A stretch of 64,000 nucleotides of DNA. Source: Salinicola corii. GTDB taxonomy: Bacteria; Pseudomonadota; Gammaproteobacteria; Pseudomonadales; Halomonadaceae. The position numbers and the translations under genes were made by a program. The first letter of the stretch is position 1, and every line of letters starts with the position of its first letter. The notes under the pieces were generated by a model, which saw only the letters and a list, made by a program, of their open reading frames with translations, made no database searches and was not told the DNA's origin. The stretch is taken from contig NZ_VTPX01000004.1 of the NCBI RefSeq assembly GCF_008298015.1, positions 346,793-410,792 on the forward strand, in the 5' to 3' direction. This document shows positions 55,282 to 64,000 of the stretch, in pieces.

Positions 55282-56715
55282 ATGACCCAGTTCAAGCGTC
55301 GCGACATACTGAAAGGAATGGGGGGACTCGCCGGCCTGTCGTTGATGGGGGCGGGATCGCTGCGTACGGCCCTGGCCCAGGGCATGGCCAGTGACGAGGC
55401 CTGGAGGCAGGCCAGCGGCACCACCATTCAGTTCATCTCCGAGAACACCCCGCCGACCACGGCGATCGCCGCCAACCTGGCGTCGTTCCAGGAGCTCACC
55501 GGCATCACCGTCAACATCACCGAGATGCAGCTGGGCGCCCTGGTCCAGAAGGTCGCGCTGGACTTCGGCGCCGGCCGCAGCGCCTTCGACGTGATCTATG
55601 CCGACCCCTATCAGGTGCTCGCGCCCTATCACCGCGGCCTGGTGGATCTCAACACCTTCATCAACGACGACCAGCAGCCGGTCGTGCCCAAGGGCATCGA
55701 GGACTTCATCCCCTCGCAACTGGCCGCCGCCGGCCGCTTCGAGGACGAGGAAAGCCTCTACACCTTGCCCTACGACTGCCCGACGATGATCTGGATCTAC
55801 CGCCGCGACCTGTTCGAGAAATACCACGACCAGATGCAGCAGGATCTCGGCTTCGATCCCATGCCGTCGGATAGCACCACCTGGGAGCAGTACTACCAGA
55901 TCGCCGCGTGGTTCAGTAACGGCAACGCCAGTGAGGTCAAGTACGGCACCGGCCATCAGGCCCAGCAGTACGACTCTTTGATGTGCGACTTCTCCAACGT
56001 GCTGTTCGCCTACGGCGGCAGCTACTTTGCCAATGGCGAGCAGGTCGGCCTGCTCGGCACCGACTCCCCCGGCGCCTGCCAGTTGACCAGCGACGCCTCG
56101 CTGGAAGCGGCGCGCTTCTATCAGAAGCTGCTCAAGGTCGCCCACCCCGGCAGCACCAGTTGGGACTGGACCGGCGTCGCCAACGCCTTCCAGAACGGCG
56201 AGTTCGCGATGATGCCGGAGTGGCACGAATTCGCCGGCTCGCTGGAAGGTTCGGACCTGAAGGGCAAGGTCGGCTACGCCCCGCTGCCCAAGGGCCCGGC
56301 GCGCAGCGCCAACCTGTGGGGCGGCACGGGCATCGGCATCAATGCCAACGCCTCGCCCGATAAGCAGAAAGCGGCCTGGCTGTTCCTGGTCTGGGCAACC
56401 TCGCCGCAGACCCAGTTGATGGGGCTGAAGAGCCAGGTCGGCGGCGGTACCCCGACCCGTCAGTCGGTCTACGACATGCCGGAGGTCAAGGCCGCCAGCA
56501 CCCCGCCCACCGACATGCCCAACATGCTCACGGCGGACACCATGCTGACCGCCTGGCAGGAGGGTTACATCGGCCTGCGGCCCAAGATTCCCCAGTGGAA
56601 CGAGGTCGACACGGTGATCTTCACCGAACTCTCCAAGATGCTGGCGGGGCAGATGTCCCCCGAGGAGACCATGCAGAGCGCCAAGCAGCGCATCGACCGC
56701 ATCGTGGGGGCGTGA
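55282..56715 (+). CDS. Polyol/sugar ABC transporter substrate-binding protein
   Basis: The 477-residue protein is a cluster-B extracellular solute-binding protein (SBP_bac_1), like SmoE/MtlE. The N-terminus MTQFKRRDILKGMGGLAGLS has a twin-arginine-like RRD motif and a hydrophobic core, with cleavage probably near ALAQ, so Tat export is likely. The body contains TGITVNITEMQ and GTGIGINANASPDKQKAAWLF. GAGGTG lies just before ATG. It stands between the dehydrogenase and two permease genes. Confidence 0.93.
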   Translation: MTQFKRRDILKGMGGLAGLSLMGAGSLRTALAQGMASDEAWRQASGTTIQFISENTPPTTAIAANLASFQELTGITVNITEMQLGALVQKVALDFGAGRSAFDVIYADPYQVLAPYHRGLVDLNTFINDDQQPVVPKGIEDFIPSQLAAAGRFEDEESLYTLPYDCPTMIWIYRRDLFEKYHDQMQQDLGFDPMPSDSTTWEQYYQIAAWFSNGNASEVKYGTGHQAQQYDSLMCDFSNVLFAYGGSYFANGEQVGLLGTDSPGACQLTSDASLEAARFYQKLLKVAHPGSTSWDWTGVANAFQNGEFAMMPEWHEFAGSLEGSDLKGKVGYAPLPKGPARSANLWGGTGIGINANASPDKQKAAWLFLVWATSPQTQLMGLKSQVGGGTPTRQSVYDMPEVKAASTPPTDMPNMLTADTMLTAWQEGYIGLRPKIPQWNEVDTVIFTELSKMLAGQMSPEETMQSAKQRIDRIVGA

Positions 56716-56718
56716 GGC

Positions 56719-57615
56719 ATGGCGCTGCTGACCGCAAAACCCTCGGCGCGACGACAGGGATTCGAGCTGGCGATGATGTCGCCAGCCCTTTTCCTGCTCG
56801 CCCTGATCACGCTGGTCCCGTTCTTCTCGATCATCTGGATGAGCTTCAATGACGTCAGCCTGATGGGCGGACTGACCTTCGAGTTCTCGGGTCTCGATAA
56901 CTGGCAGCGGGTGTTCACGGACCCGGACATCCGCTCCAGCTGGCTGATCAGCCTGTTCTACTTCCTGGCCACGGTGGGCCTGGAGATGATCCTCGGCACG
57001 GTGATGGCGCTGCTGGTCTACAGCCTGACCCGGGGCAGCAACATCATCATTTCGCTGTTGTTGATCCCGATGTTCATCGCCCCGGTGATCGTCGGGCTGC
57101 TCGGGCGCTTCATGCTCGACCCCAGCCACGGCCTGTATGCCTGGCTGCTCAATGAAACCGGCCTGTTCGACGGCAATATCCTCGGCAGCGTCGGCCCCGC
57201 CATGGTCGCGGTCATCCTCATGGACGTCTGGGAGTGGACCCCGCTGGTGGCGCTGATCGTGCTCGCCGGGCTCGCCTCGGTCCCCGAGGATATCCTGGAG
57301 GCGGCCGAGATGGACGGCGCCCAGTATGGCCAGAAGTTGCTCTATATCATCCTGCCGTCGATCTCCAACATCCTGCTGGTGGCACTGCTGATCCGCGCCA
57401 TGGATGCGATCCGTTTCTTCGCGATCATCTTCATCACCACCAACGGCGGCCCGGCGGACTCCACCAAGATCATCCCCATCAGGCTCTACGACATCGCTTT
57501 CCGCTTCTTCGATCTGGGCTATGCCGCCGCCGTGGGCATCACCATGCTGGCGTTCTCGATCCTGGTCGCCAATGCGTTCATGAAGCTGCTCAAACGCCAG
57601 GAGAAGCGCTCATGA
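56719..57615 (+). CDS. Polyol/sugar ABC transporter permease 1 (MalF/SmoF-type)
   Basis: The 298-residue membrane protein has six helices and the cytoplasmic coupling loop EAAEMDGAQYGQKLLYIILP, the EAA motif that contacts the ATPase. The first helix follows a short basic N-terminus. It begins 3 bp after the binding-protein stop and its own stop overlaps the next start (ATGA). It is one of two permeases of the importer. Confidence 0.95.
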   Translation: MALLTAKPSARRQGFELAMMSPALFLLALITLVPFFSIIWMSFNDVSLMGGLTFEFSGLDNWQRVFTDPDIRSSWLISLFYFLATVGLEMILGTVMALLVYSLTRGSNIIISLLLIPMFIAPVIVGLLGRFMLDPSHGLYAWLLNETGLFDGNILGSVGPAMVAVILMDVWEWTPLVALIVLAGLASVPEDILEAAEMDGAQYGQKLLYIILPSISNILLVALLIRAMDAIRFFAIIFITTNGGPADSTKIIPIRLYDIAFRFFDLGYAAAVGITMLAFSILVANAFMKLLKRQEKRS

Positions 57616-58442
57616 CCGCTCCCAAGCGCTGGCTCTCCCTCACCGTCAAGATCGTGCTGCTGACGCTGCTGCTGCTGTGGACGCTGGTGCCGATCGTGTG
57701 GATGGTGCTCTCCTCGTTCAAACCGAACAGTGTCATCACGGCCAACACGCCACGGGTCTTCTTCACGCCCACCCTGGAGCACTACGCCTCGCTGTTCAGC
57801 GGCGGTAACAGCCTCTGGCCCTACCTGATGAACAGCTTGCTGATCGCCGGGGTCTCGACGCTGATCGCTGTAGTGCTCGGCTGCATGTCGGGTTTCGGGC
57901 TGTCGAGGATCCGGATCAAGGGCAAGCAGCACCTGGCGTTCTGGATCATCAGCACCCGCATGGCGCCGATCGCGGCGGTGATCGTGCCGCTGTACCTGCT
58001 GTTCCGCTATCTCTACCTGCTCGATACCCATGTCGGCCTGATCGTCGCCTACCTGAGTTTCAACCTGCCCTTCGCCATCTGGCTGATGACCGCCTTCTTC
58101 GACGACCTGCCGCCCGATCTGGAAGAGGCGGCGATGATCGACGGTGCCACCAAGTTCCAGGCGTTCCGCTACGTGGTGCTGCCGCTGATGACCCCCGGGC
58201 TGGTGACCACCGCCATCCTGTGCTTCATCTTCGCCTGGAACGACTACGCCTTCGCCCAGACCTTCTCCGGGCCCAGCACCCAGACCATCCCCATCGCCGC
58301 GGCTCAACTGCTGACCCAGACCGGAATCGACTGGGGCAAGCTGCTGGCGATCGGCACCATCGTGGTCTGCCCGATGGCGATCGCGGGGCTGCTGGTCAAG
58401 CGCTGGCTGGTCCAGGGGCTGACCATGGGCGCCGTGAAATGA
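57612..58442 (+). CDS. Polyol/sugar ABC transporter permease 2 (MalG/SmoG-type)
   Basis: The 276-residue protein has six helices and the EAA loop EAAMIDGATKFQAFRYVVLP. The start ATG 57612 overlaps the previous stop; a longer frame upstream lies inside permease 1 and is rejected. The C-terminus QGLTMGAVK is typical of MalG-type permeases. The ATPase that would drive the pair is not encoded between here and the SDR gene that follows. Confidence 0.95.
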   Translation: MTAPKRWLSLTVKIVLLTLLLLWTLVPIVWMVLSSFKPNSVITANTPRVFFTPTLEHYASLFSGGNSLWPYLMNSLLIAGVSTLIAVVLGCMSGFGLSRIRIKGKQHLAFWIISTRMAPIAAVIVPLYLLFRYLYLLDTHVGLIVAYLSFNLPFAIWLMTAFFDDLPPDLEEAAMIDGATKFQAFRYVVLPLMTPGLVTTAILCFIFAWNDYAFAQTFSGPSTQTIPIAAAQLLTQTGIDWGKLLAIGTIVVCPMAIAGLLVKRWLVQGLTMGAVK

Positions 58443-58488
58443 CGCACCGGCAGGCGAGTCCACACTGCAGCAGAGGGAGGAGACCAGC

Positions 58489-59253
58489 ATGAACGTGATG
58501 TCGCAGTTCGACCTGAGCGGCAAGGTCGCCGTGGTCACCGGCGGCAACGGCGGGCTCGGCGAGGCGTTCGCCCACGCCCTGGCCGAGGCCGGAGCCAAGG
58601 TCGCCATCGCCGCCCGCGGACACGCCCGCAGCCTGGCAGTGGTCAAGGCCCTGGAAGACGCCGGGCACCGCGCCATGGCGGTGGAGGTGGACATTACCCA
58701 ACCCGAGGCGGCGGACGCCCTGCTCGACGAGGTCGAAGCCAGCCTCGGCCCGGTCGATATCTTCCTCAACAACGCCGGCGCCTGCCAGCATGCGCCGGCG
58801 CTGGAGGTCACCCCCGAACGCTGGCGCGACATCTTCGACATCAACGTCCACGGGCTGTGGTACTGCGCCCAGGCCGCCGGCCGGCGGATGCAGTCGCGCG
58901 GCGGCGTGATCATCAACATCGGCTCGATCTCGGCGATGATCGTCAACCGCCCGCAGATGCAGCCCGCCTACAACGCCTCCAAGGCCGCCGTGCATCAATT
59001 GACCAAGTCACTGGCCGCCGAGTGGGCGCCCTACGGCATCCGCGTCAACGCACTGGCCCCCGGCTACGTCAAGACCGCGATGGCGCCGGTCGACGACCCC
59101 AGGTTCAAGCCGCGCTGGATCGACGACGCGCCCATGCAGCGCGCCGCGACTCCTGAAGAACTCGGCCCCACCATCGTCTACATGGCCAGCAACGCCTCGA
59201 GCTTCATGACCGGCTCCATCGTCGTCGTGGATGGCGGCTATACCCTCTGGTAG
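58489..59253 (+). CDS. SDR-family oxidoreductase (polyol dehydrogenase-like)
   Basis: The 254-residue short-chain dehydrogenase has the cofactor motif TGGNGGLG at 17-24, NNAG at 94-97, the catalytic S146/S148 region with Y161 and K165 (YNASK), and the C-terminal DGGYTLW. It most likely oxidises a polyol or sugar keto-acid using NAD(P). GGGAGGAG lies upstream of ATG. It closes the polyol operon; the zinc dehydrogenase at its start may act on another carbon of the same or a related substrate. Confidence 0.94.
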   Translation: MNVMSQFDLSGKVAVVTGGNGGLGEAFAHALAEAGAKVAIAARGHARSLAVVKALEDAGHRAMAVEVDITQPEAADALLDEVEASLGPVDIFLNNAGACQHAPALEVTPERWRDIFDINVHGLWYCAQAAGRRMQSRGGVIINIGSISAMIVNRPQMQPAYNASKAAVHQLTKSLAAEWAPYGIRVNALAPGYVKTAMAPVDDPRFKPRWIDDAPMQRAATPEELGPTIVYMASNASSFMTGSIVVVDGGYTLW

Positions 59254-59264
59254 CGGCGATTCGC

Positions 59265-59408
59265 ATGATTGTCCGCGAAGCGCTGGTCTCCAGACGCGGC
59301 GTGCTGGAGCTGGTGCTGGAGGAGAACCTACTGGATGCCACTGCGCTCGCCGATAACCTGCGTCCGGAGAGTATGATCGCGCTTAGGCTGGCACCGCTGA
59401 GCGTCTAG
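59265..59408 (+). pseudogene. 47-codon remnant resembling an aspartase/fumarase C-terminus
   Basis: The 47-residue reading frame MIVREALVSRRGVLELVLEE, with NLLDATALADNLRPESM later, resembles the C-terminal end of aspartate ammonia-lyase or fumarase-C-type enzymes, where a stretch like VLELVLEKGLL is typical. The upstream part of such a gene is absent because the SDR stops 11 bp earlier. It is probably a gene remnant left by deletion. It is the only coding-like sequence in the 416-bp gap 59254-59669; that gap also holds a terminator and a palindromic region. Confidence 0.42.
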
Positions 59409-59437
59409 CCTCGAGGTATCCGGTCTCTAGCGTAAAT

Positions 59438-59466
59438 AGAGGCAGTGACGCTGGGTCACTGCCTCT
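59438..59466 (+). terminator. Strong intrinsic terminator
   Basis: A perfect 12-bp stem (AGAGGCAGTGAC at 59438-59449, GTCACTGCCTCT at 59455-59466) has a 5-base loop and is followed by TCGTTT. It ends the polyol operon and the remnant on the plus strand. Confidence 0.75.
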
Positions 59467-59584
59467 TCGTTTACCCGGTCTGGTAAGGCGAGTCGCCAGC
59501 GCACCCCGAATGGCGAGCCGTCGATGGCCATCAGGTCGTCGACGCGGCAGTGGGCTCCTCTGCCAGTCGCATCAATGTCAGGAG

Positions 59585-59653
59585 GTTAAAATTAGAGGCG
59601 CCTCTATTTCAAATCATGGGCAAAAATGAAATAGTGGCATCGCCAATTTTAAC
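59585..59653. promoter_or_regulatory. Nested palindromes upstream of fic
   Basis: GTTAAAATT (59585-59593) and AATTTTAAC (59645-59653) form a perfect 9-bp inverted repeat 51 bp apart. Inside it lies the perfect 12-bp palindrome AGAGGCGCCTCT (59594-59605). The right arm ends 16 bp before the fic start. The region is AT-rich and probably holds the fic promoter and its operator. Confidence 0.5.
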
Positions 59654-59669
59654 TTCGTGAGGAGCGCCC

Positions 59670-60827
59670 ATGCAGCGCGGGCTGACCGGCCAATACACCC
59701 CCAGCATCGCCGGTGGCGTTGGTTGCCAGGCCTTCATTCCGGCGCCACTGCCCCCCGAGCCCGCGCTGTCACTGGATGACAAGCTACAGCGTCGGCTCTC
59801 CGCCGCCCATATCGCTCTGGGGCGGCTCGATGGCATCTCGATGCTGCTGCCCGACGCCCAGCTGTTTCTCTACAGCTATGTACGTAAGGAAGCGGTGATG
59901 TCCTCGCAGATCGAGGGCACGCAGTCGTCGCTCAGCGACCTCATGATCTACGAGATGGACGGCATTCCCGGTGTCCCGATGGATGACGTGCAGGAAGTCT
60001 CCTGCTACGTGCGGGCGCTCAACCTGGGCGTTCAGCGCATTCGCGAAGGGCAGCCGATCACGATCCGGCTCGTGCGTGAGCTGCATGACGCCTTGATGAC
60101 CCACGGGCGCGGCACGCATCGCCGCCCGGGTGAGTTCCGCCAGAACCAGGTCTGGATCGGCGGGCACCGTGCCGATGAAGCCGCTTTCGTGCCACCCCCG
60201 GCCAACCAGCTCGCCGACTGTTGGAGTGCCTTCGAGCACTTTCTCAATGACGAGCCGGCGGCGACGGAACCGGTGATCAAGGCCGCCCTGGGCCACGTGC
60301 AGTTCGAAACCATCCACCCGTTCATGGATGGCAATGGCCGGCTCGGACGTCTGCTGATTCCGCTGATCCTGGTGCAGGCGGGCATCCTGACGGAGCCGCT
60401 GCTCTATCTCTCGGTGTTCTTCAAACGCCACCGGCAGGTCTATTACGAGCACCTCCAGAACGTGCGCCTGACCGGCGATTGGGAAAGCTGGTTGCTCTTT
60501 TTCGTCGATGCCATCGCCGATACTGCCAACCATGCCGTTGCCACGGCGCAGGCGCTCAATGCGCTACTGGCCCGGGACAAGGCGCGCCTGAGCGAGCTTG
60601 GCCGCCTATGCGGCTCCGCGACCCAGGTACTGGAAGCGCTCTACCGCCACCCCATCGCCAATATCGCCACGCTGCACCGGGACACCGGGCTGACCCAGGC
60701 CACCGTCGGCAAGGTGCTGGAAGCCCTGGCGCAGCAGTTGAATATCGTACGGGAGCTGACCGGCCAGAAGCGCAACCGGGTGTTCGCCTATGGCGACTAT
60801 ATCGAGCTATTGAATCGGGAGTCGTGA
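59670..60827 (+). CDS. Fic-domain AMP-transferase (class II, with C-terminal wHTH)
   Basis: Fic proteins transfer AMP from ATP to target proteins. The 385-residue protein carries a Fic_N region with the inhibitory-helix motif S78-xxx-E82-G83 (SSQIEG), the catalytic HPFMDGNGR at 216-224, and a C-terminal winged-helix-like part with LHRDTGLTQATVGKVLEALAQ. The intact inhibitory Glu means activity is normally self-restrained. GAGGAGCGCCC precedes ATG. It lies between a nested palindrome region and a type I restriction-modification methylase gene (70 bp gap), and its target is unknown. Confidence 0.93.
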   Translation: MQRGLTGQYTPSIAGGVGCQAFIPAPLPPEPALSLDDKLQRRLSAAHIALGRLDGISMLLPDAQLFLYSYVRKEAVMSSQIEGTQSSLSDLMIYEMDGIPGVPMDDVQEVSCYVRALNLGVQRIREGQPITIRLVRELHDALMTHGRGTHRRPGEFRQNQVWIGGHRADEAAFVPPPANQLADCWSAFEHFLNDEPAATEPVIKAALGHVQFETIHPFMDGNGRLGRLLIPLILVQAGILTEPLLYLSVFFKRHRQVYYEHLQNVRLTGDWESWLLFFVDAIADTANHAVATAQALNALLARDKARLSELGRLCGSATQVLEALYRHPIANIATLHRDTGLTQATVGKVLEALAQQLNIVRELTGQKRNRVFAYGDYIELLNRES

Positions 60828-60897
60828 TGCCTCCCGTTGCCGTTTTTCATTGTTCATCGCACTCACCTACGCGTGAGTGACTTTCAGGATCGTTTGC

Positions 60898-63423
60898 ATG
60901 CCACTGACCCTTCCCCAACTCGAACGCCACCTATTCAGTGCCGCCGATATTCTGCGCGGCAAGATGGATGCCTCCGAGTTCAAGGAGTACATCTTCGGAA
61001 TGCTGTTCCTCAAGCGCTGCTCGGACGTGTTCGACGAGCGCTATGCGCAGGTCGTCAGTGAGCAGATAGCCAAGGGCAAGACCGAGGCGGAAGCGGCCCA
61101 GATCGCCGAGAACCGCATCTGGTACAAGACGAGCTTCTACGTGCCGGAAACCTCGCGCTGGCGCTATCTGCTCAACGAGGCCCATAAGAACGTGGGCGAT
61201 TTTCTCAACACCGCCCTGGGTGGCCTGGAGCAGGGCAACACCAGCCTGCAGGATGTGCTGGAGCATATCGACTTCAACCGTAAGGTGGGGCAGAGCAAGA
61301 TTTCCGACGCCAAACTGCGCGGACTGATCCAGCATTTCAACAAGCACCGGCTGCGTGACCGGGATTTCGAATTCCCGGACCTGCTGGGGGCGGCCTATGA
61401 ATACCTGATTGGCGATTTCGCCGACTCCGCGGGCAAGAAAGGCGGCGAGTTCTATACGCCCCGCTCGGTTGTACGGATGATGGTGCGGTTACTAGACCCG
61501 CAGCAGAATCACAGCGTTTACGACCCCTGCTGCGGTTCCGGCGGTATGTTGATCGCCTCGAAGGAGTGGGTCGACGAGCACGGCGGAGAGGGCTATCGGC
61601 TCGACTGCCATGGACAGGAGAACGCCGGTACCGTCTGGTCGATTGCCAAGATGAACATGCTGCTGCACGGCATCACCACCGCGAACCTACAAAACGACGA
61701 CACGCTGGAAAACCCGCGCCACCTCACACAAGAAGGCGAACTGCGCCACTTTGATCGCATTCTAACCAATCCGCCGTTCTCCTATAACTTCGGCAGCAAA
61801 GATACGGACGACAGCGGTCAACCGGTGTTTCAGCCTGAATTTCGCAGTGAACGTTTCAAGTACGGCGAGGTGCCGCTGGGCTCGAAGAAAGCCGACCTGA
61901 TGTTCCTGCAGCATATGTTGGCGGTGTGCGCCGATGGCGGCATGGTCGCCACCGTCATGCCCCATGGCGTGCTGTTTCGTGGCGGTGAAGAGAAAAACAT
62001 TCGCAAAGGCATCATCGAAGACGACCTGCTTGAAGCCGTCATCGGCCTGCCGCCCAACTTGTTCTATGGCACCGGCATTCCGGCCTGCATTCTGATCCTG
62101 CGTCAGCGTCACAGCATTGGTGCCCATCAGGTAGCCAGCAAGCACCCGGAGAATCAGGGCAAGGTGCTGTTCATCAATGCCGACCGCGAATACTTCGAAG
62201 GTCGCGCCCAGAATCATCTGATGCCGGAGCATATCGAAAAGATCGCCGCCATCTACGAGGCCTTCGCTGCGGGCCAGGGGCAGGACGTGCCTGGCTTTGC
62301 CAGTATCGTCAGCGTCGAGACGCTGCGAGAGAACGGCTATAACCTCAACATCCGCCGCTACGCCGACAATGCGCCGCCGCCGGAACCCCACGACGTGCAT
62401 GCCCATCTGGTCGGGGGCATTCCCGAGGCCGAAATCGAGGCCAAACGGCCGCTGCTCGATGCCCAGGGGCTCGACCCAGCGGCGGTGTTCGCACCCAAGC
62501 CCGGTGACATCGGGTATTGGCTGTTCCGCGAATCTATCGCCACCAAGGCCGATATCAAGCCCGCCATCGAGCACAACGCCGGGGTACTGGCGCAAGAGCA
62601 GGCGCTACGCGAGGCGTTCGAGACGTGGTGGCAGCGCCACCGCCAAAGCATCACCGCACTGGCCCAGCACCGTGAATACGCAGCGCTACGCAAAGAACTG
62701 CTCAACAGCTTCACCGAAAGCCTGCATCCGGTAGGCCTGCTGGACGACTTTCAGGTCAGCGGCATGATCGCGGGCTTCTGGCACCAGCAGAAGTACGACT
62801 TTCTCACCCTGATGGCGCGGGATGCCCATGGCGTAGTCGATGCCTGGCGCACCAGCATCGTCACGGCGCTGGAAGACAAACTCGACAAGGAAGACCCGCT
62901 GGAGCACAAACTGGTGAAGTTTTTGCTCGGTGGGTTCCTCGAAGCGCTGCAAACCCTGGAGCAGCAGCAGGCGGAGCTCGACAGCCAGATCAAGGCCGCC
63001 GAGGAGCAGTTGCCGAAGCCCAGCAGCAGCGACGACGATGATGAGAGCGATAACAGCGACGGCGAGGAGATGCTTTCCGAGATCGAGTGCGCCAAGCTGG
63101 AAAAACAGATCAAGGAGTGGAAAAAGCAGCGCACCGCGCTGGTGAAAAAGCTCAAGGCCAAGCGCGCCACCCTGCCGGATGAACTCAACGGCAAGGTCGA
63201 CGCGCTGGATAACGCCCAGGCCGCCGAGCTGCTACTGACCATTCTGCACCACGATATGACGGCCATCGTCGAGCGCTATATCGGCAACCAGCGCCAGCAG
63301 GTCGTCGCGGCGGTGGAAAACTGGTGGGACAAGTACAAGGTAACGCTGACCGAGATCGAACAGGCGCGGGACAAGGCCGCGAAGACGCTGGCCGGGTATC
63401 TGGAGGGGCTGGGGTATGTCTAA
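60898..63423 (+). CDS. hsdM: Type I restriction-modification system methyltransferase HsdM
   Basis: HsdM methylates adenine N6 in the site chosen by HsdS and is part of the restriction complex. The 841-residue protein has an N-terminal HsdM helical domain (about 5-140), motif I DPCCGSGG at 209-216, and the catalytic NPPF at 291-294. A long C-terminal part (about 690-841) has coiled-coil-like repeats around an acidic Ser/Asp stretch (SSSDDDDES). ATG 60898 has AGGA upstream; an in-frame start seven codons earlier is less likely. It overlaps hsdS by 8 bases. HsdR is not in the window. Confidence 0.95.
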   Translation: MPLTLPQLERHLFSAADILRGKMDASEFKEYIFGMLFLKRCSDVFDERYAQVVSEQIAKGKTEAEAAQIAENRIWYKTSFYVPETSRWRYLLNEAHKNVGDFLNTALGGLEQGNTSLQDVLEHIDFNRKVGQSKISDAKLRGLIQHFNKHRLRDRDFEFPDLLGAAYEYLIGDFADSAGKKGGEFYTPRSVVRMMVRLLDPQQNHSVYDPCCGSGGMLIASKEWVDEHGGEGYRLDCHGQENAGTVWSIAKMNMLLHGITTANLQNDDTLENPRHLTQEGELRHFDRILTNPPFSYNFGSKDTDDSGQPVFQPEFRSERFKYGEVPLGSKKADLMFLQHMLAVCADGGMVATVMPHGVLFRGGEEKNIRKGIIEDDLLEAVIGLPPNLFYGTGIPACILILRQRHSIGAHQVASKHPENQGKVLFINADREYFEGRAQNHLMPEHIEKIAAIYEAFAAGQGQDVPGFASIVSVETLRENGYNLNIRRYADNAPPPEPHDVHAHLVGGIPEAEIEAKRPLLDAQGLDPAAVFAPKPGDIGYWLFRESIATKADIKPAIEHNAGVLAQEQALREAFETWWQRHRQSITALAQHREYAALRKELLNSFTESLHPVGLLDDFQVSGMIAGFWHQQKYDFLTLMARDAHGVVDAWRTSIVTALEDKLDKEDPLEHKLVKFLLGGFLEALQTLEQQQAELDSQIKAAEEQLPKPSSSDDDDESDNSDGEEMLSEIECAKLEKQIKEWKKQRTALVKKLKAKRATLPDELNGKVDALDNAQAAELLLTILHHDMTAIVERYIGNQRQQVVAAVENWWDKYKVTLTEIEQARDKAAKTLAGYLEGLGYV

Positions 63424-63952
63424 CGAGTGCACTCTAGGAGAAGTCGTTTATCCAGTGGCGGATAAAGTCGAGGGAGTAAAAGATTCTTCTCTTAACTATG
63501 TGGGGCTCGAGCACTTGAGTTCTGGGGGTGGCTATTTAAAGGGGTATGCTGCGTCCAGTACGTCAATTAGCACCAACTCTGTTTTCAGAGCGGGTGATGT
63601 TATTTTTGGAAAGCTTCGGCCAAATTTGAGAAAAAGCGTTCTTGCTCCCTTTGATGGGTATTGTTCTACCGATCTTCTAGTGTTGCGTACCGTCGAAGGT
63701 GTATTGCCAGAATATGCTGCAAGAGTTTTTCAGTCTGAACATGTTTTTCGATACGCGGAAAAAACTGCTGTAGGGACAAAGATGCCCAGAACGTCTTGGG
63801 CGCAACTGAAAAAGTTAAAAATTTTTGTTCCCCATTTTTCAGAACAAAAAGCCATCGCCAATATCCTTGACACGGCGGTCTCAAGTTCCAAGCGCAACGC
63901 TAGTGGACACGATTGCCCTGCCCAGCAACAGAGCGCTGCAGGACTTCCGTAA
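63416..63952 (+). CDS. hsdS: Type I restriction-modification specificity subunit HsdS, shortened (one TRD)
   Basis: HsdS recognises the target DNA. This 178-residue product holds one target-recognition domain (residues about 1-125, with [30 protein letters not shown] and [11 protein letters not shown]) and the start of the conserved helix ([14 protein letters not shown]). After that, at about base 63880, the sequence leaves the family and stops at 63952. A full HsdS has two domains and about 400 residues. The TRD is AT-rich compared with its neighbours, as is usual for exchanged TRDs. GGAGG precedes ATG 63416, which overlaps hsdM. Confidence 0.85.
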   Translation: MSNECTLGEVVYPVADKVEGVKDSSLNYVGLEHLSSGGGYLKGYAASSTSISTNSVFRAGDVIFGKLRPNLRKSVLAPFDGYCSTDLLVLRTVEGVLPEYAARVFQSEHVFRYAEKTAVGTKMPRTSWAQLKKLKIFVPHFSEQKAIANILDTAVSSSKRNASGHDCPAQQQSAAGLP

Positions 63953-64000
63953 AAACCTCAAGGGGTGGCCGCCAACCCAGCGTTTGACGAGGGCGTTCAT

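Noticed and set aside
55204..57129. Minus-strand open frame of about 640 codons opposite the polyol binding protein
   Set aside because: The plus strand holds a complete binding protein and permease; the antisense frame is rich in His, Gln and Val with no domain.

Overview
The window is a GC-rich (mostly 60-70 percent by eye) gammaproteobacterial chromosome segment. The gmk-rpoZ-spoT order, the HipA, OprD and TctA families and the general gene repertoire fit a Halomonas-like member of the Halomonadaceae; that placement is inference, since no rRNA or other marker is present. I saw no tRNA or rRNA gene, no CRISPR array and no complete insertion sequence. Two genes (iolC and an OprD-type porin) each carry one apparent +1 frameshift in a G/C run, so base-level errors in the assembly must be considered.

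Layout. 1-1460: an AT-richer TctA transporter gene cut by the left edge. 1633-7561: an RND efflux pump (adaptor plus permease) divergent from an AraC-type regulator, with a perfect inverted repeat between them. 7597-14800: core metabolism: ridA, spoT, rpoZ and gmk on the minus strand, then an MFS transporter, pyrC and a nitrilase-family amidase on the plus strand. 14996-27013: a myo-inositol catabolic locus. iolE, iolD, iolC (frameshifted), a Gfo/Idh/MocA dehydrogenase and a three-gene sugar-type ABC transporter run leftward. An RpiR-type regulator, iolG and iolB run rightward from a shared promoter region holding a GGAA-N6-TTCC palindrome. 27200-30576: a Fur-boxed iron-uptake pair (binding protein and TonB-dependent receptor).

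30652-38662: amino-acid related and miscellaneous genes: a histidine phosphatase, a class-V aminotransferase divergent from an Lrp/AsnC regulator, a MocR regulator divergent from an AlaX-LysE operon, DUF924, an MFS transporter and an RcnB-like His-rich protein. 38783-45140: a LysR regulator facing an OprD-type porin (frameshifted), a secreted alpha/beta hydrolase, a fumarase/aspartase-superfamily lyase and a DcuC-type carrier, which looks like an uncharacterised uptake and degradation cluster. 45385-46386: the peroxide module ohr/ohrR with a matching operator in front of each gene.

46420-48182: a HipA-type kinase gene followed by its HTH partner, in the reverse of the classical hipB-hipA order. 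Upstream lie three 18-bp operator-like sites spaced exactly 41 bp apart. 48194-52639: LysR, a PRISE-like reductase, an inositol-monophosphatase-family enzyme and a CynX/NimT-type MFS transporter. 52832-59253: an AraC regulator with a short tandem repeat in its leader, divergent from a polyol operon (zinc dehydrogenase, ABC binding protein, two permeases, SDR dehydrogenase) that has no ATPase gene here. 59265-64000: a 47-codon remnant resembling an aspartase/fumarase C-terminus, then a Fic protein gene and a type I restriction-modification locus (hsdM and a shortened hsdS). The hsdS reading frame stops resembling its family near 63880, possibly at a rearrangement junction.
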